Shown: positions 34,266 to 42,499 of the stretch, one piece after another | Layout of the letters: each line of letters starts with the position of its first letter | Numbering within the stretch: the first letter of the stretch is position 1 | Source of the DNA: Flavobacteriaceae bacterium | GTDB lineage: Bacteria; Bacteroidota; Bacteroidia; Flavobacteriales; Flavobacteriaceae | DNA: 55,409 bases | Assembly: GCA_030683815.1 (NCBI GenBank) | Contig: JAUXPJ010000018.1 | Location: forward strand, 1 to 55,409 | Reading direction: 5' to 3' | The notes under the pieces: generated by a model | Told to the model about the DNA's origin: nothing | The model's database searches: none | The model's input: only the letters and a program-made list of their open reading frames with translations | Position numbers and translations under genes: made by a program

Positions 34266-36563
34266 TTAAAATTCGATTTTGGTATTCACTTTTTTAACAT
34301 CCACTTCATCTTCATCTGTTGTACCTTCCGGTTGATTACAATCTAAATTAACCGTCAGTTTTTTCGGTTTTTCAAATTCTCCTTTACTTAAATTCAGTGC
34401 GCTATCTTCATAACATTTTTTATAGAATAATGCCCAAATTGGAAGTGCCATGGTGGCTCCCTGCCCGCGACTAATTCCGTAGAAATGCGCAGCTCTATCT
34501 TCACATCCAACCCAAACGCCGGTTGCTAAATTAGGTACCATTCCCATGAACCAACCATCGGATTGATTTTGAGTTGTGCCAGTTTTTCCTGCAATTGGAT
34601 TGGTAAATTTATACGGATATCCTGTAACCATATTATCCGGATAATTTCCGCCTCCGCTTCTTAATCGTCCTCCAGAACCGTAAAGAGTGACTCCTTCTAA
34701 TAAATTTAAAATTAAATAGGCAGATTCTTCATCCATTACTTCTTTGGTTTTTGGTGTAAAATCTGCTAGGACCATCCTGTTTTTATCTTCAATTCTCAGA
34801 ATCATCATTTGCTCTACGCGCAATCCTTTGTTGGCAAATGTAGAATACGCACCCGTTAACTCAAACAAACTTAAATCAATTGCGCCCAGTGCTATGGATG
34901 GATTTGGCTCTATCTCCGTTTCAATTCCGGCACTTTTTGCCAATCGAACCACGGTAATTGGAGAAACTTTATCAATTAATCGGGCGGTAATTACGTTGAC
35001 TGAATTTGCCAACGCTTGTTTAAGTGTTTGCTCACCACCATATTTATCATCAGAATTTTTTGGAGTCCAATCTAACGGCATTCCGTATTTTTCTTTAGGA
35101 ATGGTGAATGGCGTATTGGGGAGTTTATCACAAGGCGACATGTTTAATTGGTTGATTGCCGTAGCATACACAAACGGTTTGAAGGTTGAACCCACTTGTC
35201 TCTTTCCTAGTTTTACATGGTCGAATTGGAAGTGTTTGTAATTAATGCCTCCAACCCATGCTTTTACATGACCTGTTTGCGGTTCTATAGCGATTAAACC
35301 TGATTGTAAAAAATGTTTATAATATCGGATGGAATCGTACGGACTCATAATGGTATCAAATTCACCTTTCCAAGAAAATACACGCATCTGTGTGTTTTCT
35401 TTAAAAGACGCTCTAATTTCATTTTCAGAAAACCCATTTTGTTTCATCCGATACCAACGATCAGAACGCTTCATGGCTTGATCCATCGTTGTTTCGATTT
35501 CCTTTTCATTTAACTGATAAAAGGGCGCTGTTTTATTTTTCTTGTGTTCTTTAAAAAATAAACTTTGAAGATTTTTGAGGTGTTCATGCATTGCTTCTTC
35601 GGCATATCGTTGCATGCGCGAATCTACCGTTACATAAATTTTTAACCCATCTCTGTATAAATTGTATTCGCTGCCGTCTGGTTTTAGATTCTCTTTAATC
35701 CATTTTTTTAGATAATCACGCACATATTCTCTGAAATAGGTGGCCATTCCTTCAGCAGTATCTTCTTTGTTGATATTGAGATTTAACGGTAATTGTTTTA
35801 AAGAATCGCGTTCTTGACGATTGATAAAATCATTGCGATACATTTGTATAAACACCTGATTTCTTCTTGCTAAAACCATTTCCGGTCTTCTGATTGGATT
35901 GTAAAGCGATGAGTTTTTTAACATCCCAACTAACATGGCCGATTCGTGTAACTCCAATTCAATGGGTTCTTTTCCGAAATAAATTCGTGCGGCAGAACGA
36001 ATTCCGACGGCATTGTAGTTAAAATCGTACTTATTAAAATACATCACCAAAATTTCTTGTTTGGTGTATTGCGTTTCTAATCGAATGGCAATTACCCATT
36101 CTTTAATTTTTTGAATAATCCGAAGAACAATATTTCCTGAAACTTTTTTGGTAAACAAATTTTTGGCTAATTGTTGAGAAATGGTACTTGCTCCTCCGCC
36201 TTTCCCCAACATCACAACGGCTCTTAAAGTACCGCGCGCATCAATACCGGAATGGTCGTAGAATCGCTCATCTTCTGTGGCAATTAAGGCATCTATCAAA
36301 TGTTGAGGTATATCTTGATATTGAACGGGTGTTCTGTTTTCATGAAAGAATTTTCCGAGGGTTTTTCCATCAATTGAAATTACTTCGGATGCTAAATTGT
36401 TTTCCGGATTTTCAAGCTCATCAAATGTTGGGAGTTTTCCAAAAACACCCAAAGAAGCTAATAGAAAAATTAAAATCACGACTATGGTTCCTCCAAAAAT
36501 GAGCATCCAAAACCATTTAATGTATTTCTTAAACTCCGCGTTTTTCTTAGTTTTCAGCAGCAT
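34266..36563 (-). CDS. Penicillin-binding protein 1A (bifunctional)
   Basis: The 765-residue class A PBP polymerises and crosslinks peptidoglycan. An N-terminal membrane anchor (about 17-40) is followed by a GT51 glycosyltransferase domain with IATEDERFYDHSGIDARGT (near 89-107, catalytic Glu) and GGASTISQQLAKNLF. The transpeptidase domain has SXXK in GSTFKPF (near 456), SVN (near 518) and KTGTT (near 660). The gene lies 14 bases after gldH and 10 before scoA. The position after ricT-gldH is the conserved flavobacterial order I recall. Confidence 0.95.
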   Translation of the reverse strand: MLLKTKKNAEFKKYIKWFWMLIFGGTIVVILIFLLASLGVFGKLPTFDELENPENNLASEVISIDGKTLGKFFHENRTPVQYQDIPQHLIDALIATEDERFYDHSGIDARGTLRAVVMLGKGGGASTISQQLAKNLFTKKVSGNIVLRIIQKIKEWVIAIRLETQYTKQEILVMYFNKYDFNYNAVGIRSAARIYFGKEPIELELHESAMLVGMLKNSSLYNPIRRPEMVLARRNQVFIQMYRNDFINRQERDSLKQLPLNLNINKEDTAEGMATYFREYVRDYLKKWIKENLKPDGSEYNLYRDGLKIYVTVDSRMQRYAEEAMHEHLKNLQSLFFKEHKKNKTAPFYQLNEKEIETTMDQAMKRSDRWYRMKQNGFSENEIRASFKENTQMRVFSWKGEFDTIMSPYDSIRYYKHFLQSGLIAIEPQTGHVKAWVGGINYKHFQFDHVKLGKRQVGSTFKPFVYATAINQLNMSPCDKLPNTPFTIPKEKYGMPLDWTPKNSDDKYGGEQTLKQALANSVNVITARLIDKVSPITVVRLAKSAGIETEIEPNPSIALGAIDLSLFELTGAYSTFANKGLRVEQMMILRIEDKNRMVLADFTPKTKEVMDEESAYLILNLLEGVTLYGSGGRLRSGGGNYPDNMVTGYPYKFTNPIAGKTGTTQNQSDGWFMGMVPNLATGVWVGCEDRAAHFYGISRGQGATMALPIWALFYKKCYEDSALNLSKGEFEKPKKLTVNLDCNQPEGTTDEDEVDVKKVNTKIEF

Positions 36564-36577
36564 GTCTCTCTTTACAA

Positions 36578-37069
36578 TTATTGTTTTTTATTTACTGATT
36601 CAATTCTAAATCCGACTGAAATAATTCCTTCCAAAGTTTCAAGTCCGCCTGTTTCTTTGCTCTTACGCATGGCATGAATTACTTTGATATCACATTTTCC
36701 GCTTTTTTGGAAAACATAATTCTCTTTAAAAAATAGTTTATTTTCTTTCAAATCTGAAAAACCGGTTCCAAGCCATTTACCTGTTTCATCAGCCATTTCA
36801 TATTCTAACGTATCAATTGTTGTGAATTGATTTGGCGCTAATATTTCTGTGATGATAAATATATTGCTGTACTTATAATCATTATTATTTCTAATATTTA
36901 TAAACAAGTTTTGAGCAGAAATAGTATCAGACACATTTAAATTAAATGTAATGGTATCTTCTTTTCCCCACTTACTATTTTCAATCGATACATATTCATC
37001 AAAAATTCTGTTTGAATCACATGCAATTAAAATGGAGAAAAAGCCAAAAAGGAAGAAAAATTTATTCAT
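36578..37069 (-). CDS. gldH: Gliding motility lipoprotein GldH
   Basis: The 163-residue lipoprotein has Cys17 (NKFFFLFGFFSILIACDSN). Its middle (about 25-150) contains ENSKWGKEDTITFNLNVSD, FINIRNNNDYKYSNIF and GKWLGTGFSDLKENKLFF, matching GldH, a lipoprotein needed for gliding and type IX secretion in Flavobacterium johnsoniae. Start 37069 is preferred to an ATG ten codons upstream because it gives a clean lipoprotein signal. The ATG overlaps the last eight bases of ricT, implying translational coupling. Downstream is PBP1A. Confidence 0.92.
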   Translation of the reverse strand: MNKFFFLFGFFSILIACDSNRIFDEYVSIENSKWGKEDTITFNLNVSDTISAQNLFINIRNNNDYKYSNIFIITEILAPNQFTTIDTLEYEMADETGKWLGTGFSDLKENKLFFKENYVFQKSGKCDIKVIHAMRKSKETGGLETLEGIISVGFRIESVNKKQ

Positions 37070-38321
37070 TATTTTTTTTTCTGTCTTGTTTTTTAACAAC
37101 GATTTTCTTTTTATTTTGTTGCTGATTTATTGGTTCTCTATCTACTTGAATTTTAGTTTCATTAGGTCTTTTCCCCTTATTTCTTTTCCGATTTGAACGA
37201 TGCTTTTTATCTGCTTTTTCAAAACGATCTATACTATCTTGCATTACTCCATCATCAGTATTTTCAGCTTTATCTTCTAACAATTCAGTTTCAAAATCTT
37301 CTAAAGAAATATTCGTAATGTTATTTTTATTTTGCTCTATAACCGCAGTTACTTGCTCTTTGGTTAATTTAACTAATTTTCCTGCACCTTCATTGTTTTT
37401 TAAATAATACCACATAAATCCTTTGAAGATATCCATTTTTACAAATTCCGCATCTCCTTTATCCGTTCTAAGTTTAACATCTTGAGTTGGGAAATCTTTT
37501 AAGGCATCTAAATATGAATCAAGTTCATAATTTAAACAGCACTTTAATTTACCGCATTGACCGGCTAATTTTTGCGGATTTAATGAAAGTTGTTGATAGC
37601 GGGCAGCTGTAGTGTTTACCTTTCTAAAATCGGTGAGCCAAGTAGAACAGCAAAGCTCACGACCGCAAGAGCCAACGCCACCTAAACGTGCAGCTTCCTG
37701 ACGCAAACCTACTTGTTTCATTTCTATTCGAATACCGAAAGAGGCAGCAAATTCTCTGATTAATTGTCTAAAATCTACTCTATCATCTGCTGTATAATAA
37801 AAAGTAGCTTTAGTGCCATCACCCTGATACTCAACATCAGAAAGTTTCATTTTTAAATTTAAATTAGAAACAAACTCTCTTCCTTTACTTTGGGTTTCTA
37901 CTTCTTTACCTCTGGCTTCTTCCCAAACTTCAATATCTTTTTGAGTTGCTTTTCGATATACTTTTTTGATTTCTTCGCTGTCAATTGCGATATTATGTTT
38001 CTTTAATTGAAGTTTTACTAATTCTCCAACCAAGGTTACACCCCCTATATCATGACCAGGAGAAGCTTCAACAGCTATAATATCTCCAACTGAAAGTGTT
38101 AAATTTGAAGAGTTTTTAAAGTAATTTTTTCTACCATTTTTGAATCTGACTTCAACTATATCAAACGGTGTAAAATGTGCGGGATAAGTCATATTAGACA
38201 ACCAATCATACACATTTTTTTTATTACAACTACAGCCGCTACCACCAGTAGAACAGCCTAAGTTTCCATTTATATTATTTGATGTTGATTTATTATTAAA
38301 AGAGCACGTTTTACAGCCCAT
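37062..38321 (-). CDS. ricT: PSP1/RicT-type protein
   Basis: The 419-residue protein has a PSP1 C-terminal domain (about 45-270). Cysteine clusters in GGVGSCGRELCCSTWL and LAGQCGKLKCCLNYE (near 215-270) bind Fe-S in the B. subtilis RicT/YaaT complex, which affects RNase Y-dependent mRNA processing. There are extra N-terminal cysteines (CKTCSFNN, CSTGGSGCSCNK) and a long basic, low-complexity C-terminal tail (about 350-419) absent from the B. subtilis protein. It heads the operon with gldH and PBP1A; the partners RicA and RicF are not in this window, so the B. subtilis role is extrapolated. Confidence 0.88.
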   Translation of the reverse strand: MGCKTCSFNNKSTSNNINGNLGCSTGGSGCSCNKKNVYDWLSNMTYPAHFTPFDIVEVRFKNGRKNYFKNSSNLTLSVGDIIAVEASPGHDIGGVTLVGELVKLQLKKHNIAIDSEEIKKVYRKATQKDIEVWEEARGKEVETQSKGREFVSNLNLKMKLSDVEYQGDGTKATFYYTADDRVDFRQLIREFAASFGIRIEMKQVGLRQEAARLGGVGSCGRELCCSTWLTDFRKVNTTAARYQQLSLNPQKLAGQCGKLKCCLNYELDSYLDALKDFPTQDVKLRTDKGDAEFVKMDIFKGFMWYYLKNNEGAGKLVKLTKEQVTAVIEQNKNNITNISLEDFETELLEDKAENTDDGVMQDSIDRFEKADKKHRSNRKRNKGKRPNETKIQVDREPINQQQNKKKIVVKKQDRKKNNE

Positions 38322-38446
38322 AAAATTTCTATTTAATTATCTGTTAACATATTAAATCTATATAGAGCATACACTTTTTGATGCCCTAACCGCAAAATGG
38401 TAAAGATAATTAATCTGAGTCAATCAATCGCTTTTATCAAAAAATT

Positions 38447-38677
38447 TTATGTTTGTTTAACACTGATGATTTTTGCCGGACAAACCTCTGAAGCTTTAAG
38501 ATTTGCTTCTAAAATATTTTCATCTGTTAATTTTATAGTGTGGAAACCCTTTTTTTCAACTGCATGTAATAAAACGGCTTTTCCGTCTTTTTTAGACATT
38601 TGAAATTGCGCCGGAGCTAACTCAACACAATAGTTACAGCCAATACATTTTGCTCGTTGAAGGGTGATGATAATCAT
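38447..38677 (-). CDS. 4Fe-4S ferredoxin
   Basis: The 76-residue small electron carrier has the pattern Cys11-x2-Cys14-x2-Cys17 (AKCIGCNYCVE) and a distal CPAKI cysteine near residue 66, i.e. one 4Fe-4S cluster of the monocluster type. There is no signal peptide. It lies upstream of ricT on the same strand with a 125-base gap, so a separate transcript is likely. Redox partner unknown. Confidence 0.9.
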   Translation of the reverse strand: MIIITLQRAKCIGCNYCVELAPAQFQMSKKDGKAVLLHAVEKKGFHTIKLTDENILEANLKASEVCPAKIISVKQT

Positions 38678-38706
38678 TTTTTAGTAGTTAGACTTTAGTA
38701 TTGAAA

Positions 38707-38734
38707 TGTTGAATGTTGAATGTTGAATGTTGAA
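38707..38734 (+). repeat. Four tandem TGTTGAA heptamers
   Basis: Perfect 7-bp units at 38707, 38714, 38721 and 38728, preceded by the partial unit ATTGAAA. Located just upstream of the ferredoxin start, so slippage could alter promoter spacing. Confidence 0.8.
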
Positions 38735-38817
38735 TGTTTGTAAAGTAAAAAACTGAGAATTAAACAATAAATATTTTTAATTTTTCATTGATAATTGTCC
38801 ATTGTCCATTGATTTTT

Positions 38818-38902
38818 CCCATCCTAAATCCTTCCAAAAGGGAAAGATTTTTTGTTTAAAGCAGTATGCATCAGCCAAAAAGCTTTAAGCATTATGTAAT
38901 AC
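38818..38902 (+). repeat. Dispersed repeat CCCATCCTAAATCC, copy 2
   Basis: The core CCCATCCTAAATCCTTCC is followed by AAAAGGGAAAGA, TTTAAAGCA and AAGCTTTAAGCATTATGTAA. The same order of blocks occurs at 53143-53219. Confidence 0.65.
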
Positions 38903-38970
38903 ATTTTTTAATTATACATTTTTTCTATTGCCTATTGCTTAATGCCTAATACTTAATACTTAATGCCTTT

Positions 38971-40215
38971 TTAAGAATTTTCTACAATTTTGTACAATTT
39001 ATCTGATGGTCTTATTCTGAAAGGGAATTTTAGGGTTATTAAATCGCCTTTAGTAGCTTTTTCTCCTTTTTGATCATTGATAAACATTTCTTCTACCACC
39101 AATTCTTGCGCTCCGGTTGTTGGACCCGTGATTAAAATCGTATCACCAACTTTAAGATCATACGCTTCCATTTTAAATTCGCCAATAGATGCTTTTGGGT
39201 AAAAATGCATTCCTTTAGCGATATACACTTTTTTCTGAGTGGCTTGTGAGCCGGGACCATCACTCCATGCTCCCAGTTTTTGACCTAAATAATAGCCACC
39301 CCAAAATCCGCGATTGTACACTTTTTCCAATTCATGCATCCATCCGCTTACTTTTTCTTTGGAATAAGTTCCATCCTCTAAACTATCAATCGCTTCGCGA
39401 TAACATTTTACGACTTTCGCAACATATTCCGGTGCTCTTCCTCTACCTTCCAATTTCAATACTTTTACGCCGGCATCCTTTATTTTATCCAAGAAATCAA
39501 TCGTACATAAATCTTGAGGTGACATGATATATTCATTGTCGATTTCCATTTCAAAACCTGTTTCCTGATCGATAACTTTATAGGGTTTTCGACAATTTTG
39601 TTTGCATGCTCCGCGATTGGCAGATGAATTAAAAGCGTGTAAACTCATATAGCATTTACCGGAAATCGCCATACATAAAGCGCCATGACCAAATATTTCG
39701 ATTTCTACCAAATTGCCCGATGGTCCTTTAACTTGTTCTTTTTCTATTTGTTCGTAAATTTTTTTGACCTGTCTCAAACTCAATTCTCTGCTCAATACGA
39801 TGGTGTCGGCAAACATCGCATAAAATTTAAGCGTTTCAATATTAGTGATGTTGATTTGAGTTGAAATATGAACTTCAACACCAATGCTTCTTGCCACCAT
39901 TATTACCGCTTGATCCATAGCAATAACAGCCGTAATGTTTGCCTCTTTTGCCTTTTGAAGCAAGGTTTTGATGATGGTTAAATCGTGGTCGTAAATAATG
40001 GTATTGAGGGTTAAATATGTTCTAACTCCTTTTTCTTTACATCTTCTTGAAATTTCCGGCAAATCATTCATTTCAAAATTGATGCTCGCTCGGGCTCTCA
40101 TATTGAGCTGTTCCACTCCAAAATAAATGGAATCGCAGCCATTGTCTAAGGCTGCTTGAAGTGATTCAAAATTTCCTGCCGGTGCCATTAATTCTATTTT
40201 TCCGTCTTTCGTCAT
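38971..40215 (-). CDS. Peptidase U32 family protein (RNA hydroxylation type)
   Basis: The 414-residue U32 family protein has IELMAPAGNFESLQAALDNG (near 7-26), YFGVEQLNMRARA, and the cysteine-rich signature EIFGHGALCMAISGKCYMS followed by NRGACKQNCRKPY (near 175-215), the Fe-S ligand set. Related E. coli proteins (TrhP, RlhA) introduce 5-hydroxycytidine or 5-hydroxyuridine in RNA with prephenate-dependent chemistry, and true protease activity is doubtful for this group. Which RNA is modified here is not determined. -7 box TACTTTTG at 40239-40246. Divergent from asd. Confidence 0.88.
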   Translation of the reverse strand: MTKDGKIELMAPAGNFESLQAALDNGCDSIYFGVEQLNMRARASINFEMNDLPEISRRCKEKGVRTYLTLNTIIYDHDLTIIKTLLQKAKEANITAVIAMDQAVIMVARSIGVEVHISTQINITNIETLKFYAMFADTIVLSRELSLRQVKKIYEQIEKEQVKGPSGNLVEIEIFGHGALCMAISGKCYMSLHAFNSSANRGACKQNCRKPYKVIDQETGFEMEIDNEYIMSPQDLCTIDFLDKIKDAGVKVLKLEGRGRAPEYVAKVVKCYREAIDSLEDGTYSKEKVSGWMHELEKVYNRGFWGGYYLGQKLGAWSDGPGSQATQKKVYIAKGMHFYPKASIGEFKMEAYDLKVGDTILITGPTTGAQELVVEEMFINDQKGEKATKGDLITLKFPFRIRPSDKLYKIVENS

Positions 40216-40238
40216 ATCATCAAAAATTAATTAGGGGT

Positions 40239-40270
40239 CAAAAGTACAAAAATTGAAGGTTTTTTATCAA
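40239..40270 (-). promoter_or_regulatory. Promoter of the U32-family gene
   Basis: -33 TTG (40268-40270) and -7 TACTTTTG (40239-40246) on the minus strand are separated by 21 bases. Confidence 0.6.
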
Positions 40271-40306
40271 CTTTGCACTTTAAAAACAATTAATTAAGAA
40301 TCTATT

Positions 40307-41296
40307 ATGAGAATTGCAGTTGTAGGCGCTACGGGTTTAGTAGGAAATGTAATGTTACAAGTATTGGCTGAAAGGAATTTTCCGGTTTCAGAATTAATTC
40401 CGGTGGCTTCAGAAAAATCTATCGGTAAAAAGGTAACTTTTAAGGGTGTTGATTATACCGTTGTTGGGATGCAGCAGGCCATCACTTTAAAGCCACAAAT
40501 TGCTATATTTTCTGCAGGTGGACAAACCTCTTTAGAATGGGCTCCGAAATTTGCAGAAGCCGGAATTACCGTTATCGATAACTCATCGGCCTGGAGAATG
40601 GATCCTACAAAGAAATTGGTGGTTCCTGAAATTAACGCATCAACATTGACAAAAGATGATAAAATAATTGCCAATCCGAATTGTTCAACTATACAATTGG
40701 TGATGGCTTTAGCACCACTTCATCAAAAATATATCATTAAAAGAGTGGTAGTTTCGACCTATCAATCGGTTACCGGAACGGGCGTAAAAGCAGTGAACCA
40801 ATTAGAAAATGAATACAAAGGTATAAAAGGAGAAATGGCTTATAAATACCCAATTTATCGCAATGCCATTCCGCAATGTGATGTTTTTGATGCCAATGGA
40901 TATACCAAAGAAGAACTGAAATTGGTGCGAGAACCCCTTAAAATTTTAGGAGATTCATCCATCAATATCACCGCTACTGCGGTTAGAATACCGGTTGTTG
41001 GCGGACATAGCGAAAGTGTAAATATTGAGTTTAACAATGATTTTGAAGAAAATGATATTCGAACGCTGTTGAGTCAAACTGCAGGAATAAAAGTACAAGA
41101 CAATATCGATACGTTTACCTATCCGATGCCGATGTACGCCGAAGGAAAAGATGATGTTTTTGTAGGAAGAATCAGAAGAGACTATTCACAAGCCAACTCT
41201 TTAAATATGTGGATTGTTTCTGATAATTTAAGAAAAGGAGCGGCTACCAATGCCATTCAAATTGCCGAATATCTTTTAAAGAACAAGTTGGTTTAA
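40307..41296 (+). CDS. asd: Aspartate-semialdehyde dehydrogenase
   Basis: The 329-residue NADP-dependent enzyme reduces aspartyl phosphate to aspartate semialdehyde for lysine/diaminopimelate, threonine and methionine synthesis. The nucleotide-binding start is RIAVVGATGLVGNVML (2-17); the nucleophile is Cys126 in ANPNCSTIQLV; the base region contains RIPVVGGHSESVNIEF (near 228-243). A near-consensus -7 CAACTTTG (40268-40275) overlaps the -33 of the divergent gene. Single gene, followed by a solo palindromic repeat. Confidence 0.95.
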   Translation: MRIAVVGATGLVGNVMLQVLAERNFPVSELIPVASEKSIGKKVTFKGVDYTVVGMQQAITLKPQIAIFSAGGQTSLEWAPKFAEAGITVIDNSSAWRMDPTKKLVVPEINASTLTKDDKIIANPNCSTIQLVMALAPLHQKYIIKRVVVSTYQSVTGTGVKAVNQLENEYKGIKGEMAYKYPIYRNAIPQCDVFDANGYTKEELKLVREPLKILGDSSINITATAVRIPVVGGHSESVNIEFNNDFEENDIRTLLSQTAGIKVQDNIDTFTYPMPMYAEGKDDVFVGRIRRDYSQANSLNMWIVSDNLRKGAATNAIQIAEYLLKNKLV

Positions 41297-41321
41297 TAAA
41301 AGAATCCTGCTTTTTGGTTAA

Positions 41322-41351
41322 GCTCTGCGAAGTCTGGAGACTTCGCAGAGC
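41322..41351. repeat. Solo CGAAGTC palindrome, copy C
   Basis: The 14-bp arms GCTCTGCGAAGTCT and AGACTTCGCAGAGC are separated by GG: a perfect inverted repeat. It has the same sequence as the ends of the larger elements at 156-336 and 46502-46641, but without the interior. There is no T tract, so it is not a standard terminator for asd. Confidence 0.75.
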
Positions 41352-41450
41352 AGATTAACAACAACTCTATCTCTGTAAAGTATTATTAAAATGGAACTTT
41401 TACTCATCTTGAAACAAATTCAGCCAAATTTGTTACGCTAGCACAAACAA

Positions 41451-41478
41451 AAAAATCCCGCAAAAAAGCGGAATTTTT
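41451..41478 (-). terminator. Terminator of trxA
   Basis: The 11-bp stem AAAAATCCCGC/GCGGAATTTTT with one mismatch (41451-41461/41468-41478) is followed by a T run on the minus strand. Confidence 0.75.
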
Positions 41479-41500
41479 ATTCGGGGGGAAAAGGATATTT

Positions 41501-41860
41501 TTATTTAGTTACTCCTAAAACATCTTGGACAACTTGTTCCAACTGAAATTTAGGTAAAGCACCTTGCGTCATTTGTGGCTCACCGTCTTTAGGAATAAAC
41601 AACATGGAAGGAATACTTCTGATTCCAAAAGCAGCCGCTAATTCTTGTTCAGCTTCGGTATCAACTTTGTAAATATTGATTTTCCCTTGGTATTCATTGC
41701 TCAATTCTTCTAAAATTGGAGCAACCATTTTACATGGCCCACACCAATCTGCGTAAAAATCAACAATACAAGGAACATCGCCTTCAAATTTCCACTCTTT
41801 ATTTATTTCGTAATTAAACACTTTTTGTAAAAATGTTTCTTTTGTTAATAATTCTGTCAT
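41501..41860 (-). CDS. trxA: Thioredoxin
   Basis: The 119-residue thioredoxin-fold disulfide reductant has the active site WCGPC with Cys40 and Cys43 (VDFYADWCGPCKMVAP), and the cis-proline loop GIRSIPSMLFI near residue 80. The start at 41860 (TELLTKETF) is preferred to one 16 codons upstream, whose extra residues are basic and unlike thioredoxin. There is no signal peptide, so it is cytoplasmic. Flanked by its own terminator; no partner gene adjacent. Confidence 0.94.
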   Translation of the reverse strand: MTELLTKETFLQKVFNYEINKEWKFEGDVPCIVDFYADWCGPCKMVAPILEELSNEYQGKINIYKVDTEAEQELAAAFGIRSIPSMLFIPKDGEPQMTQGALPKFQLEQVVQDVLGVTK

Positions 41861-42032
41861 CTTTTTAAATTTAAATCTATTTGTTTTGATTCGTTTAATC
41901 GCAATCATTATACCGTTTTAACGGCGCTACAAAGTGACGCAAAATATATTAAGTTTTATGTAATATATGTTACATATTTATTTTTTATTATATTTATAAC
42001 CTATTAACACTGTTTAACTTAAACTTTTAATT

Positions 42033-42407
42033 ATGAAAAAAAACGTATTCATGACATTGCGAATCCTACTTGGATTGGTATTTCTGATTTTCGGAACCAA
42101 CAAATTTTTCCATTTTTTACCGATGGAAATGGCTGATGGTCCAGCTAAAGATTTTATGATGGCGCTCGGCGCAACCGGTTATATGTTTTATTTAATTGGA
42201 CTCGTTGAAGTTGTTGCCGGTATTCGGTTAGTTTTAAACAAATGTGTTCCGGCCGCCTTATTATTACTCGCACCGGTGATGGTTAATATCTTTTTATTTC
42301 ATGCTTTTTTAGATTGTGCCGGCTTTGTAATGGCAGGTCCTATTATCTTAATTTACGCCCTTTTAGTTTATGAAAATTGGGCACCCATCAAACCGTGTCT
42401 TAAGTAA
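42033..42407 (+). CDS. DoxX-like small membrane protein
   Basis: The 124-residue protein has about four hydrophobic helices: LRILLGLVFLIFGTNKFFHF (near 9-28), GYMFYLIGLVEVVAGI (near 49-64), AALLLLAPVMVNIFLFH (near 74-90), and AGPIILIYALLVYEN. The RxLLGLxFLxFGxNKF start is typical of DoxX/DoxD-related proteins, whose role is uncertain (some linked to redox or quinone). Single gene with a hairpin terminator. Confidence 0.8.
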   Translation: MKKNVFMTLRILLGLVFLIFGTNKFFHFLPMEMADGPAKDFMMALGATGYMFYLIGLVEVVAGIRLVLNKCVPAALLLLAPVMVNIFLFHAFLDCAGFVMAGPIILIYALLVYENWAPIKPCLK

Positions 42408-42434
42408 TAACTCCTCTTTTTATATTTTCAAGTT

Positions 42435-42465
42435 AAGGGCACCCCGCAAGTTGTGCCTTTTTTTG
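42435..42465 (+). terminator. Terminator of the DoxX-like gene
   Basis: The stem GGCAC/GTGCC (42438-42442/42453-42457), extended by flanking AAG/TTT, is followed by a run of T. It directly precedes the next gene's promoter. Confidence 0.7.
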
Positions 42466-42466
42466 T

Positions 42467-42474
42467 TACTTTTG
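42467..42474 (+). promoter_or_regulatory. -7 box of the prolyl oligopeptidase gene
   Basis: TACTTTTG matches TAnnTTTG, 25 bases upstream of ATG 42500, immediately after the preceding terminator T tract. Confidence 0.6.
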
Positions 42475-42499
42475 AAGCACAAATCAAACTCATTAAATA

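Larger units (their letters stand above)
38678..38970. other. Repeat-rich intergenic region
   Basis: About 290 bases without a gene. It contains four tandem TGTTGAA heptamers (38707-38734), CATTGTCCATTGTCCATTG (38794-38811 region), the dispersed CCCATCCTAAATCC repeat (38818-38860), the word AAGCTTTAAGCATTATGTAA (38880), and further duplicated words TAATACTTAATACTTAATGCC. Confidence 0.55.

Noticed and set aside
38707-38734. TGTTGAA repeats as a CRISPR array
   Set aside because: Seven-base units without spacers and no cas genes; this is a simple tandem repeat.
41914-41925. Short palindrome CCGTTTTAACGG upstream of trxA as an operator
   Set aside because: Only 5-bp arms in AT-rich DNA; not distinguishable from chance.
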